This document shows, one piece after another, positions 45,178-54,744 of a stretch of 64,000 nucleotides of DNA. Position 1 is the first letter of the stretch; each line of letters opens with the position of its first letter. Source of the DNA: Candidatus Tanganyikabacteria bacterium (GTDB taxonomy: Bacteria > Cyanobacteriota > Sericytochromatia > S15B-MN24 > VGJW01). Location of the stretch: NCBI GenBank assembly GCA_016867265.1, contig VGJW01000007.1, positions 1 through 64,000 on the forward strand, read 5' to 3'. Both the position numbers and the translations under genes were made by a program. Under the pieces are notes generated by a model. It ran no database searches and had not been told where the DNA came from. It was given only the letters and a program-made list of their open reading frames with translations.

Positions 45178-46184
45178 CAATCCTCCCCGACAGCCACGGC
45201 CAACCACCTGCCCAATACCAATTCGGCTTCCTGTTCCCTGCCCTGGCGGGCCAGGGCACCTGCCCTGAGCAGGAAACCATCAGCGGCCTCCGGCGCCTCC
45301 ATCAGCATCAAATCAGCGTGTCGCAGGCTCTCGACGGCGTCACCGCGGCGATGGGCAATCAGCGCCAGCAGGCGATGCGCCTCCAAGTGATGGGGATCGA
45401 GGGCCGTCGCAAGGCGCAGGCTGGCTTCCGAGGCCTCGATCTGTCCCGCATTCCAGGCGAGGGTAGCCAAGCAAACCCAGGGATCCGGCCAATCGGGTTG
45501 AATCTCAGCGGCGCGTTCGTGCGCCTTCATGACGGCGGGCCAGTCACCTGCAGCGGCCTCGACCTGCCCCAGATGGAGCCAAGCCTTCGCATCGGTCGGA
45601 TCATCCCGGAGGATGAACGCAAGCTCTGCCCGGGCCTCGGAGAGTTGGCCTTCCTCGAGCAGCAACAGCGCCAGCTGCTGCCGCGCAGACCCATTCGCCG
45701 GCTCGAGCGCCAGGGCTTCGGACAAGGCCTCGCGCGCACCTTGCCGATCGCCCGCTTCCCAGCGCGCCTGACCCAGCGCGGACCACGCCAGCGAAGCCCC
45801 GGGCTCGCAAGCCACGGCCTTCTCCAGAGCCTCGACCGCCTCGCCTGCGCGCCCGCGTTCGAGCGCCAGCAAGCCCCTCAAGTACCAGCCACGTGCCGAT
45901 GCCCCGTCTCGCTCGAGGACCCTGCCATACAAGGCGTCCGCTTCCTCCGGGCGACCGCTCTCCTGCAGCGTCAGAGCACAGGCGAGGCCCAGCCCGGTCG
46001 AGGCGTAATCGACATCCCTACCGTCGACCCAGAAGGCCAGTGCCCGCTCCAGGTCCCCTTCCCGCAGCAGTTGCCAGGCATCCTCAACCGTCACAGGGTC
46101 GGGCCACGACGCCATCTCCACGGCGGGACCCTCGGACTGCCGAAGGGAATCGCCTCCCCTCAGCGCCCGCCAGTCATCGCCCAT
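45177..46184 (-). CDS. TPR-repeat protein
   Basis: The protein is about 335 residues from ATG 46184; earlier Met codons exist but lie within or close to the upstream gene. Seven or more TPR units run from about residue 25 to 310, for example GRAGEAVEALEKAVACEPG and AWSALGQARWEAGDRQGA. There is no signal peptide and no catalytic domain, so it is likely a cytoplasmic scaffold. Its stop overlaps the start of the helical protein gene by 1 nt, which suggests they work together. 91 bp separate it from the lipoprotein upstream. Confidence 0.82.
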   Translation of the reverse strand: MGDDWRALRGGDSLRQSEGPAVEMASWPDPVTVEDAWQLLREGDLERALAFWVDGRDVDYASTGLGLACALTLQESGRPEEADALYGRVLERDGASARGWYLRGLLALERGRAGEAVEALEKAVACEPGASLAWSALGQARWEAGDRQGAREALSEALALEPANGSARQQLALLLLEEGQLSEARAELAFILRDDPTDAKAWLHLGQVEAAAGDWPAVMKAHERAAEIQPDWPDPWVCLATLAWNAGQIEASEASLRLATALDPHHLEAHRLLALIAHRRGDAVESLRHADLMLMEAPEAADGFLLRAGALARQGREQEAELVLGRWLAVAVGED

Positions 46185-46275
46185 CTCCCCAAGGTTCAAG
46201 GCCCACCCCGCAGCCGGAGACCCCGGCACGGCATGCATACCCGCAACTGCGGCCCTACCTCCGGGCGCGCGTTCC

Positions 46276-47130
46276 CTAAAGGCCACGCACCTCGGACGTG
46301 TAGCCCTTGAGCGTGCAGTCGGCGACATCGACCCCGGAAGGCACGTTGATCGGGAACAGGGCGCCGACGTGCGGCGCGTCCTTGCGGTCCACGGGGCTGG
46401 CCTTGCTCACGGACAAGGCGAAGTAACCGTTGTCGAGCAGGTTCCATTGGTCGATCTTGTAACCCGCACGTTCGGTGGTGGCACCGATCGAGGTGTCCTC
46501 GAGCGGCGGGGCCGCCTGGACCACGAGGTTGGCCTGCACCTGCGTCGGATTGAGCGCCGTCAGGTCACGTCCGAAGAGCGAGAACGGAATCGTCAGTTCG
46601 AGCACGTCCTGGGGAACGCCGGGCGCGGTACCCCGCGAACTCGTGACGCGCCAATCCTGGTTCTCGATAAGGGGGGGGCGCGCCGCGATGACGGGCAGCA
46701 CGACCCGGGCATTGGTGTCGGGATCGTAGGTTTGCTCCCAATGTTCGAGCCGCCTGCCGCCTGCCGTCGTGTAGACGAAGGCGTTGGTCCACGAATTGGG
46801 CTCGAGCGCCTGCTTGAAGAGCGTGCCCGGTGGCACCGAGAGCGAGGCCATGTCGCTGCCGAGATAGACGGGGAAATCCGCACCGATGATGGGGCGGTCC
46901 CGCAGCCAGGGGCCAAAGGTCTTGGGGCCCTGGCCCGCCTGGCCCGAGGCATCCACGACGAAGAAGATGCGCACCCTGGGATCATCCGGGACCTTGCCCT
47001 GCATCTGGATACGGAAGATCAGGTTGTTGCGGGAGGCGGGGTTGATTGCCCGGTTGGCACAACCGGCAAGGACGAGTCCCAGCAGGGCCGCGATCTGCCA
47101 TGCGGGCAGCCGGTGCGTGAACGTGCTCAA
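46276..47130 (-). CDS. Lipoprotein translationally coupled to lptD
   Basis: The protein is 284 residues. The lipobox is LVLAGC (Cys at about 24). The mature part is beta-rich with phrases such as RIFFVVDASGQAGQGPKTF and GYKIDQWNLLDNGYFALSVSK; one Cys lies near the C terminus. No family recognised, though the layout resembles periplasmic beta-sandwich lipoproteins. Its ATG overlaps the lptD stop by 4 nt, so it is made with LptD. A role beside LptD, as LptE has in Proteobacteria, is a possibility from position only; it does not look like LptE. Confidence 0.75.
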   Translation of the reverse strand: MSTFTHRLPAWQIAALLGLVLAGCANRAINPASRNNLIFRIQMQGKVPDDPRVRIFFVVDASGQAGQGPKTFGPWLRDRPIIGADFPVYLGSDMASLSVPPGTLFKQALEPNSWTNAFVYTTAGGRRLEHWEQTYDPDTNARVVLPVIAARPPLIENQDWRVTSSRGTAPGVPQDVLELTIPFSLFGRDLTALNPTQVQANLVVQAAPPLEDTSIGATTERAGYKIDQWNLLDNGYFALSVSKASPVDRKDAPHVGALFPINVPSGVDVADCTLKGYTSEVRGL

Positions 47131-50111
47131 GGCAGGATGCCTCCTCCGCCACCAAGGGCCGATCCAAGCGAGCCCAGGCCACCGCCGACGCCGAGCCCCT
47201 GGTTCGAGAAACTGAAAATGTCGGTGTTGAATGCCGTCATGCGCAAGCGCACCATGAACGATTCGAATTGGCGGTCGTATTCGAAGGACAGGATGAAATC
47301 GTGAAGATCCCGCGAGAGGCCGAACCTGCGGATGCGGTAGGTACGGGCATCAGGGTCGCCAGGCACGGGCACAGCACCGGGAATCGAGGTCACGAGGTCG
47401 AACGAACCGCCGGCAAAGAGCTCCCAATGGCTGTCCCACGCCGTCCCGAAGGAGGCCACGAGGTCGTTCGTCAGGCTGGCAAGCTTGCCCTTCTCGGGAT
47501 CGAAATTGAGCTGGGTCACCAACTGCAGGCCCTCGTTGAGTTGCTCACGTCCCCAGCCTCCGCCGAAGGCCTCGGGCGTCGACCGCAGCGTCAGGCCAAG
47601 CGCGGTGTTGCCCCATTTCCCACCCGTGGGTTCGAAGTACTCCATCTCGCGAAAGCGATAGCTGCTCGTCAAGGTCCCCGTGATGCGGGGATCGGGCGTC
47701 AGGTTGAGCGTGCTGACGTAGTCACCGTAGCGGCGACGCTGGTAGTCGTAGGAGAGACGATGCGTCCAGTCCATCTTGCCCGTAAGGGCCAGACGCTCCT
47801 CGATGTCGAGTTGGCTGAGCTGCGTGAGCGCGAGGGCGTCGAACTGGAATGGCGTGGTGGAGCGGCGGTTTTCGTCCGGGTCATCGGCACCACCCGGCGC
47901 AATGCGCTTGTAGGTCAGCGTCTGCCGCAGGGCCTCGCCCACCTGCGAGACCATCACGGCATTGACATTGAGCACGAAGGCCGCGTCCCCCGTGCTGTAG
48001 AAGCGCTGGTTGAAGCCCGTCCCACCCATGTCGACCGTGGTACCGGGCCATATGCCGTGTGCCTTGGAACCCAATGACAGTGAAGGATTGAATCGGGCGA
48101 TGGCGCCCAGGTAGGGCTTGAGGGCTGCGGCCTGCTCGGCCGTACTCCGGGACACCGTGGGGTACTGGTTCCATTCGAAGTAGCGGCCGGCGTCAAGGCC
48201 TAGGGTGACGGGCTGGATGTCCGCGAACAGGGGCTTCAGGTTGAGGTCCAGTTCGGGCAGCTTGTCGACGTAGTTCCTGGCCTTGATGTTCTTCGCCTCG
48301 AGGCCATTGGGCTGGAACAGCAGCAGCTTGCCCACGCTGACCCGGCTGCTCGCCCAACCCAGGTCCTGGTTCAGATCCAGCTTCTCCTCGAGCTCCTCGA
48401 CCTCGGTCGGCAAGGTCGATCCGAAGGCGGCTGGTGCGCGCGTCCGACGGTAGCGCTGGCTCCACGAGGCCCGTGCGCCCGTGCCGAACTGCTGATCAAT
48501 CTGCAGGCTCCCGTCGAGGTTGGTGTTCTCGAGCTTGGCCGGATCCGTCGTGGTGGGCGCGAAGATGCCCGTGGCACCGGGACGCGGGCGCGGCAGATTG
48601 GTCTGGGAATTGGTCTGGAATCGCACCGAAGTCCCGTCCCTGGCCCACGATGCATTGGCACCATAAGACGTCGAGACCTGGAACAGCTGTCCCCTCGTGC
48701 CCCGCTCGTCGCGGAACTGACGCGACAACCCCCAGTTGATGCCATTGCGCTGGTCGTTGAGTTGAAGTGTATGGGCGGCATGGTCCTGCCTGTAGTCCTT
48801 GGTCGCCAGCACCTCCTCGGTCAGGCCGGTGCGCTGCAGGTTGTTGCCCACGACGGCCTGGGCATTGGCAAGCGTGTAGAGATTCCAGTCCTCGAAGGAC
48901 AGGTCCAGCGTCATCGTGTCCAGCAGCCGCTGCTGGTGACGTATCTTCCACATGCGATCGTCGAAGGGCCGACGGTTGCCCGCATCCAAGCCGTGAATGG
49001 CAACCGAGCCCGAAGGCGCAGCGTCGGGCAGCAGCAGGCCGAACGCATCCAGTTGGGTCATCGACCGGCTGCCGTTGGCGATCTGGTGCGTCAAGCCGAT
49101 GCCGGGCCCCTTCTTCTGCAACATGTGCAGGAAAATCGTGCCGGACTGGCTCTGGTCCAACTGGTAGCCGAAGCCCGTCTTCGCGAAGAGTCCCTCGATC
49201 TCGTTCTGGCCGAACTCGGCCCTGCTCTCGCGCTTCTTGAGCGGCAACCAGAACGACGGCAACCAGATGCTGCGCGTGTTGTTGACATTGACCCAGGCGT
49301 TCCAGCCGACCACATAGTCGTCAGGTACCAGTTCGATCCGCTCGGCCTGGATGTGATAGTGCGGCGTGATCTCCTGCTGGACTTCCTCGCAGGTGCTGAC
49401 CACGCCCCGCTTCAGGAAGAAGCGCGCTCGACCTTGGGTTTCCAGCTCGTCCGCCGTGACGTACAGGATCTGGCCGGACTGCGGCGCCGGAACCGTCAGG
49501 TACGCGTGGCGGACCGTGGCATCCCGACTGTCGAGGTGGAACGACAGGCCCTTGCCGGTAATGCGCTGGGTCCCCCCCGATGCGGCCTGCAAGAGGGTGA
49601 AGGGTCGATCGGTACGCACGACCTTCTTGTCCTGGTCGTATTCAAGCCAATCGGTCTCGAGGCTGATGTCCTGGTACTGCAGGGCCACGTGTCCCTCGGC
49701 GCGCCCCATCTTCGCCGCGCGGTCCTGGCGCAGCACGTCGGCCTTGAGACGGACTGTCGACGAACCTGTCGCCGGGGCAGGCAGGGGCTTGGCCTCGAGG
49801 GGGATGTCCCCCGTGGCCTCGTCCTCGTCAGGATTCGGCAGGGCCGAACGGCTTGCCGTGGCACCCGGGATGAACGGGGGGGCTGTCGGTTCGGGCCGCG
49901 CCGCCGCCGGGGGGCGGATGGATCCGGCTGCCGGCGAGGGCGCAGGGACGCCCGGCCTGACGGGTGGAGGCCCGACCGGCACGGCAACGGGACCTCCGCC
50001 GGCAGGCGCCAGCGGTGGAACCGTCGTGGCCTCTGCCCTTGCCGGCAAGGGCAGGGCCAGGCCATGGAGCACAGCCAGCAGGGTCGCCACCTTGCCAAGA
50101 TTGCCCCTCAC
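47127..50111 (-). CDS. lptD: LPS-assembly protein LptD
   Basis: The protein is 994 residues from GTG 50111, which overlaps the lptG stop (GTGA). A signal peptide (about 1-26, ending LPARA) precedes a Pro/Ala-rich linker to about residue 100. The periplasmic OstA/LptA-like jellyroll (about 115-260) includes GRAEGHVALQYQDISLETDWLEYD split by strands. The remainder is a long beta barrel with aromatic-rich strands. The tail after FMVRLRMTAFNTDIFSF is Gly-rich. LptD inserts LPS into the outer leaflet. It is longer than E. coli LptD (784). Confidence 0.88.
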   Translation of the reverse strand: MRGNLGKVATLLAVLHGLALPLPARAEATTVPPLAPAGGGPVAVPVGPPPVRPGVPAPSPAAGSIRPPAAARPEPTAPPFIPGATASRSALPNPDEDEATGDIPLEAKPLPAPATGSSTVRLKADVLRQDRAAKMGRAEGHVALQYQDISLETDWLEYDQDKKVVRTDRPFTLLQAASGGTQRITGKGLSFHLDSRDATVRHAYLTVPAPQSGQILYVTADELETQGRARFFLKRGVVSTCEEVQQEITPHYHIQAERIELVPDDYVVGWNAWVNVNNTRSIWLPSFWLPLKKRESRAEFGQNEIEGLFAKTGFGYQLDQSQSGTIFLHMLQKKGPGIGLTHQIANGSRSMTQLDAFGLLLPDAAPSGSVAIHGLDAGNRRPFDDRMWKIRHQQRLLDTMTLDLSFEDWNLYTLANAQAVVGNNLQRTGLTEEVLATKDYRQDHAAHTLQLNDQRNGINWGLSRQFRDERGTRGQLFQVSTSYGANASWARDGTSVRFQTNSQTNLPRPRPGATGIFAPTTTDPAKLENTNLDGSLQIDQQFGTGARASWSQRYRRTRAPAAFGSTLPTEVEELEEKLDLNQDLGWASSRVSVGKLLLFQPNGLEAKNIKARNYVDKLPELDLNLKPLFADIQPVTLGLDAGRYFEWNQYPTVSRSTAEQAAALKPYLGAIARFNPSLSLGSKAHGIWPGTTVDMGGTGFNQRFYSTGDAAFVLNVNAVMVSQVGEALRQTLTYKRIAPGGADDPDENRRSTTPFQFDALALTQLSQLDIEERLALTGKMDWTHRLSYDYQRRRYGDYVSTLNLTPDPRITGTLTSSYRFREMEYFEPTGGKWGNTALGLTLRSTPEAFGGGWGREQLNEGLQLVTQLNFDPEKGKLASLTNDLVASFGTAWDSHWELFAGGSFDLVTSIPGAVPVPGDPDARTYRIRRFGLSRDLHDFILSFEYDRQFESFMVRLRMTAFNTDIFSFSNQGLGVGGGLGSLGSALGGGGGILP

Positions 50112-51193
50112 CGTCGGTCCACCCGCCACAGGAGGCCCGTGCCCACCACCGCATAGAGGACGTTCTGGCTCCACGCTGCCCAGTGCGGCGGCAGCATGCC
50201 CGCGTTGCCCATCGACCGGGATATGGACATCACGACGTAGTAGACAGCCACGAGGGCGATGGTCAGCGAAACACCGATGAAAATGCCCAGGCGCCCGAAC
50301 CGGAACCCGAGAGGTGCGGCCAGCAGGGCAACCACCACCGCCGCGAGGGGCAGGCTGAACTTGAGGTGATAGTCGACCTCGGCCGACTTCGTGTCGACGC
50401 CGGCAGCCTTGAGCGTACGGATCTGCTGGCCCAGTTCGGCCGAGGTCTGCTCCTGCGGGGACAGTTCGCCATTGCGGTAATAAGCCTGGGGATCCTGCCC
50501 GACCTCGACGGTCCGGACGGAGAAAGGCGTCTCCTCGACGACGAAGGCGCCATCCGGACCATAGCGATGTTCCACGCCATCCTGCAGATCCCAGCGGGTA
50601 CCATTCCACGTCCCGTTCCGGGCCGTCAGCACGACACCGTAAGGGCCTTTGCGGTCGATCACGATGGCGTCGTAAAGCATGTTGGTGCGCTCGTCGACCT
50701 GGCGGACGTAGAAGGTACGGTCCCCGTCGCCGCGGAAGAAGACGTTGTCCTTGAAGACGGCCTTGGTCTGCTTGAGCATCAGCGTCCGGACCAGGTCCAC
50801 CACCTGCCTGTTGGACCACGGCACCAATTGGTCATTGCAGACGAAGCCCGCCCCCGCGACAAGAACGGCACCCGCAAGCACCGGCGCGCAAAGGCGCCGG
50901 AAACTGACCCCGCAGGCGCGCAGGGCCACGATTTCGAAGTCCCTGCTTAACCGCCCCACCGCAATCAGCGTCGCGAAGAGGTAAGCCACCGGGAACGTGA
51001 TCACCAGGATGGCCGGCAGGTTGAAGAGCAGCAGGCGCGCGACGACGTCCACGGGCACGCCGCTCTGCACGATCAGCGAGGCGTAGATGTAGAGCAGGTT
51101 GATGAGGTTCATCACCAGGAAGCCGCCCACACCTGCGAGGAACGGCCGAATGAGTTCCCGAAGGATGTAGCGGTCGGCGATGGCCGGCATCAT
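50108..51193 (-). CDS. lptG: LPS export permease, LptF/LptG family (second copy)
   Basis: The protein is 361 residues of the YjgP/YjgQ family. Three N-terminal membrane helices (about 13-115) are followed by a periplasmic beta-jellyroll (about 130-260) and three C-terminal helices. The RPFLAGVGGF start, the FPVAYLFATLIAVGRLSRDFEIVALRACGVS coupling helix region (to the ATPase LptB) and PLAAVVVALLAAPLGFRFGR are typical. Its ATG overlaps the lptF stop by 4 nt. It forms the inner-membrane LPS extractor with LptF. Confidence 0.93.
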   Translation of the reverse strand: MMPAIADRYILRELIRPFLAGVGGFLVMNLINLLYIYASLIVQSGVPVDVVARLLLFNLPAILVITFPVAYLFATLIAVGRLSRDFEIVALRACGVSFRRLCAPVLAGAVLVAGAGFVCNDQLVPWSNRQVVDLVRTLMLKQTKAVFKDNVFFRGDGDRTFYVRQVDERTNMLYDAIVIDRKGPYGVVLTARNGTWNGTRWDLQDGVEHRYGPDGAFVVEETPFSVRTVEVGQDPQAYYRNGELSPQEQTSAELGQQIRTLKAAGVDTKSAEVDYHLKFSLPLAAVVVALLAAPLGFRFGRLGIFIGVSLTIALVAVYYVVMSISRSMGNAGMLPPHWAAWSQNVLYAVVGTGLLWRVDRR

Positions 51194-52275
51194 CGTCGGT
51201 CCACCCGGGACATGAGGACCAGACCCACGACCCCGAAGACCAGGTTCTGCATCCAGGCCGCCAATACCGGATGCAGGTAGCCCGCCTGGCCCATCGCCTG
51301 GAAGGTCTGCATGGCCGTGTAGTAAAGGAACACCAAAATGACCGACAAGGCGACGCCGATGTAGGGACCGAGGCGCGAGAAGATCATCCCGAGCGGGGCC
51401 GAGATCAGCGCTGCCGCGAAGGTCGCCAGCGGGACGCTGAACTTCATGTGGTAGGCCACCTCGAGCGCGTGGGTGTCCCCGCCCTGCTTCTTGAGCTGGG
51501 AGATCTGCTTGTCGAGGTTCGAGGCGTTCAGGCCCGCCGGGTCCAGGTCAGAGCCCAGCATCGGGTTGTCCATCCGGAATTGGATGCGCAGCTTGCGAAA
51601 CCGGATTTCGTGGTCGACATGTCCGGTGTCACCAAACTTGCGAACCTCGCCGTCCTCGAGCACCCAGACCCCGGTATCCGCAGAGGAGAGCCAGCGCCCC
51701 CTGCGGGCGGTAATCAACTGGGGCCAACCGGGCCGCCCCTGGTCCAGAATCAGGATGTCCTGCATCTCGCTGGTCCGCGGGTCGATGGCCTTGACGTAGA
51801 AGCTGCGGTTCTCGGTGCCCTTGAAGAACACGTTTGGCCGGATGACCGGCCGCAGCGACGCCTTCATCAACGAGGCCTTGGTCTCCTTGATGCGCTGGTT
51901 GCTCCAGGGCACGACGACGTCGTTGAAAACGAAATTGGCCATGGAGACCAGGGCCGCTCCCAGCAAGATCGGGGCCAGGATACGCTTGACCGAGACGCCG
52001 CCGCTCCGCAGCGCGATGATCTCGAAGTCCCGGGCCATACGCCCGATGCCCAGGAGGCTCGAGAAGAGGTAGGCCACGGGAAAGGCCAGCACCATCACGC
52101 TGGGCAGCGTGTAAAGCAGCAGCATCATCACGGGGCCAGGCGAAGCACCCGCCGTGAAGATCAGGTCCGTGAAGCTCGACAGCGTGAAGCTGAGCATCAG
52201 GACGATGAAGCCGAGCACTCCGACGAAGAACGGTCGGAAGAGCTCGGCCATGACGTAGCGATCGAGCGTCCGCAT
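51190..52275 (-). CDS. lptF: LPS export permease, LptF/LptG family (first copy)
   Basis: The protein is 361 residues from ATG 52275. It has the same architecture as its neighbour, with RPFFVGVLGFIVLML, then FPVAYLFSSLLGIGRMARD, FEIIALRSGGVS and PLATFAAALISAPLGMIFSRLG. The two proteins share about the same lengths and helix positions, so the naming as F and G is by order only. The cytoplasmic ATPase LptB is not in the window. The promoter must lie in the 100-bp gap shared with the divergent lnt gene. Confidence 0.92.
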   Translation of the reverse strand: MRTLDRYVMAELFRPFFVGVLGFIVLMLSFTLSSFTDLIFTAGASPGPVMMLLLYTLPSVMVLAFPVAYLFSSLLGIGRMARDFEIIALRSGGVSVKRILAPILLGAALVSMANFVFNDVVVPWSNQRIKETKASLMKASLRPVIRPNVFFKGTENRSFYVKAIDPRTSEMQDILILDQGRPGWPQLITARRGRWLSSADTGVWVLEDGEVRKFGDTGHVDHEIRFRKLRIQFRMDNPMLGSDLDPAGLNASNLDKQISQLKKQGGDTHALEVAYHMKFSVPLATFAAALISAPLGMIFSRLGPYIGVALSVILVFLYYTAMQTFQAMGQAGYLHPVLAAWMQNLVFGVVGLVLMSRVDRR

Positions 52276-52375
52276 GCGGGGGTCGGACCCGGCCGGGGGT
52301 CTGGACCCCATCATATACCTTGGCGCCTGCGGGACCGAATCCGCAGCGGCAGGGGGCGGGGCGGCCCGTGCTAAC

Positions 52376-54052
52376 ATGACCCTCCCCATGGAGACCGTTC
52401 CCCCGACATCCGAGCTGACGTCCACCGTCCCGGCAGCACCGGTCCCGCAGGGGCGCCGGGGTTGGATCCTTGCCGCGCTCGGGGGGCTCTTGCTGGGCCT
52501 CTCGTTCCCTGGCCTCATCGCGCCGGGCACCCCTGCGGCGATCGCGCCGGGCCTCGTCGCGTGGGTCGCCCTCGTGCCGCTGCTCGCGGTGCTGGGCGGC
52601 GAGTCCGGCTGGCGGGCCGACCTCAAGGCGGGCCTGGCCTTCGGGGTGGCTTTCCAGGCCGTCCTGAACCATTGGCTGCTCGCCATGCACCCCCTCACGT
52701 GGCTGGGCATCCCGTATGACCTGTCCCTGTTCGTGGTCGGCGTCTGCCTCGTGGGCGTCGCCGCCATCATCGGCTTCGGGTCGGCCGTCTTCGGCGTGCT
52801 CTACGGTCATCTCGTCCGACGCTGGCGCGCCGGTGGGCTGCCCACCGGGGGCATCCCCCTTCTTGCCGCCTGCGCCTGGATGGTCTTCGAGTGGCTGCAG
52901 GCGCAGGGCGATCTCGCCTATCCGTGGGGTCCCCTCGCCCTGACGCAGGTCGAGACGCCCCAGGTCCTGCAAGCCATCTCGCTCGTCGGGCCCTATCCCC
53001 TCGGGGGCCTGATCGCCTTTGCCGCCGCAGCCATCGTCGAGCGCTGGCGGTCCAATCATGCCGTCGTCAAGGTCGTCCCCTGGCTGTTTCTGGCCTGGAT
53101 CGGCATCGGCCATCTCAGCCGCCCCGCCGAGACCACGGAAGGTGCCGTCACGGCTGCCGTGATCCAGGGAAACTTCCCTTCCGACCAGAAGTGGGATCCT
53201 GCCCGCCTCGACAAGATGGTCGACCGATACGTGGCACTGTCGCGTTCGGCCGGTACCCGAGTGGTCGTCTGGCCCGAATCGGCCCTCCCTATCCTCTGGA
53301 ATGCCCCCGACCGACCCGACACGAGGGCCGTCCTGGCGCGGGTCCGGGACCAGTTTCCCGCCGGCGGCGAGAGACGGCTCGTCACGGGTGCGTTCTTCGC
53401 CAGGTCCGATTCCGAAGGACAATCCCCGGCCCTGATGAACGCCGCGACCGTACTGGGGGGGGCACCGGGTCCGTGGATCTGGGAAGCCAAGCGACACCTT
53501 GTGCCCTTCGGGGAATTCCTGCCCTTCCGGGGCATCTTGCCAGACGTGCTGTCCAAGCTGAACATCCTGTCGCGAGACCTCGCGCGGGGCGAGGGCCCCG
53601 TCCCCCTGGACCTGGGGGACGCCGGCGGCAAGATCGGCACGGGCATCTGCTTCGACTCGATCTTCCCCGCGGCGCTCGGAGCCGATGCGGCAGCAGGGGC
53701 CAACGTCCTCGCGATCGTCACCAATGATGCCTGGTACAAGGACACCAACGCACCCCACCAGCACTTTGCCCACGCCATCCTGCGCGCCGTCGAGACCCGC
53801 CGGTGGGTGCTGCGCGCCGCAAACACCGGGGTTTCAGGCATCATCGGTCCCGACGGACGCGTCCACGCCCGTACGGCAACCTTCAAGGAGGCCGTCGCGA
53901 CCGCATCATTCGTCCCCATGACCGCCGTGACACCCTACAGCGCGCACGGTGATTGGTCCATCGGCCTCGCAGGAGTCTTTCTGGTCCTCGCCTGGTTTGC
54001 GGCCTACGGTCGTGCGCCGGCGTCCGGGCCCTTGGCGGAGCCCCGGGGGTGA
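52376..54052 (+). CDS. lnt: Apolipoprotein N-acyltransferase
   Basis: The protein is 558 residues from ATG 52376; a second ATG lies at 52388. Several membrane helices (about 27-240) precede a nitrilase domain (about 260-510). The catalytic triad is visible: Glu in VVWPESALP, Lys in AKRHLVPFGEF and Cys in GTGICFDSIFP. A last membrane helix lies near the C terminus. Lnt adds the third acyl chain to lipoproteins, which fits the many lipobox proteins in this window. Confidence 0.95.
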   Translation: MTLPMETVPPTSELTSTVPAAPVPQGRRGWILAALGGLLLGLSFPGLIAPGTPAAIAPGLVAWVALVPLLAVLGGESGWRADLKAGLAFGVAFQAVLNHWLLAMHPLTWLGIPYDLSLFVVGVCLVGVAAIIGFGSAVFGVLYGHLVRRWRAGGLPTGGIPLLAACAWMVFEWLQAQGDLAYPWGPLALTQVETPQVLQAISLVGPYPLGGLIAFAAAAIVERWRSNHAVVKVVPWLFLAWIGIGHLSRPAETTEGAVTAAVIQGNFPSDQKWDPARLDKMVDRYVALSRSAGTRVVVWPESALPILWNAPDRPDTRAVLARVRDQFPAGGERRLVTGAFFARSDSEGQSPALMNAATVLGGAPGPWIWEAKRHLVPFGEFLPFRGILPDVLSKLNILSRDLARGEGPVPLDLGDAGGKIGTGICFDSIFPAALGADAAAGANVLAIVTNDAWYKDTNAPHQHFAHAILRAVETRRWVLRAANTGVSGIIGPDGRVHARTATFKEAVATASFVPMTAVTPYSAHGDWSIGLAGVFLVLAWFAAYGRAPASGPLAEPRG

Positions 54053-54744
54053 ATCGCCTTGCGGCGCTGGGCCGCGTGCCCGGGCGATGGCGGCAAGGCC
54101 TGATGGCCGCGCTGGCCATGGCTGTCGTCGTCGTGCCGTGCGTCATCTGGTTGCGCCGCCCCGAGATTCCCCGCAACACCCTGCTGAAGCCGGTCGAAGC
54201 CGCGATGCGCCCCGAGATTGAACTGCAGTTCGAGCAGGTCGAGGTGCGTGGCCGGGACAAAGGCCTGGCGCGCTGGGACATCCAGGTGCCCGAGATGACG
54301 GCAGGCCAGAACCAGCGTGTCATCCAGTTCGTGGGCAAGCCCAAGGGCCGGTTCGTCAACCTGAAAGACTGGAAAGCCGACCCCGCCGCGACCTTGCCAC
54401 CTGCCGCCGTTGCCGTGGGACCGACGCCGCGGCCGGCGCCGTCCCCCGAGGTCCGGACCTTGCGCTGGGCAGCGCGGGAAGCGGAGTATGACAACGACTA
54501 CGAGGAGCTGACCATTCGTGGGGCTGCGACGTTCACGACGGATGACAAGGACACCCTGACCACCGAAGAGGCACGCTACAAGGTCCGCGAGCACCGTATG
54601 AACCTGCCCCGCAGGCTGCGCCTCAAGAGTCACGACGGCAAGATGCTGGTGCAGGCCGACAAGGCGTCGGCGGACACCCAGCTCGAGATCCTCGAACTGG
54701 CGGGGCGTGTGCGCATCGACTCCGCGGGCGAGATCGGCCGGTGA
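54049..54744 (+). CDS. lptC: LptC-like LPS export protein
   Basis: The protein is 231 residues from GTG 54049 (GTGA overlap with the lnt stop). An N-terminal membrane helix (about 20-37: ALAMAVVVVPCVIWLRRP) anchors a periplasmic beta-jellyroll. That jellyroll includes MRPEIELQFEQVEVRGRDKG and EEARYKVREHRMNLPRRLRL, in the LptC/OstA style. It passes LPS from LptFG to LptA. Position between lnt and lptA supports the call; sequence conservation in LptC is low. Confidence 0.85.
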   Translation: MNRLAALGRVPGRWRQGLMAALAMAVVVVPCVIWLRRPEIPRNTLLKPVEAAMRPEIELQFEQVEVRGRDKGLARWDIQVPEMTAGQNQRVIQFVGKPKGRFVNLKDWKADPAATLPPAAVAVGPTPRPAPSPEVRTLRWAAREAEYDNDYEELTIRGAATFTTDDKDTLTTEEARYKVREHRMNLPRRLRLKSHDGKMLVQADKASADTQLEILELAGRVRIDSAGEIGR

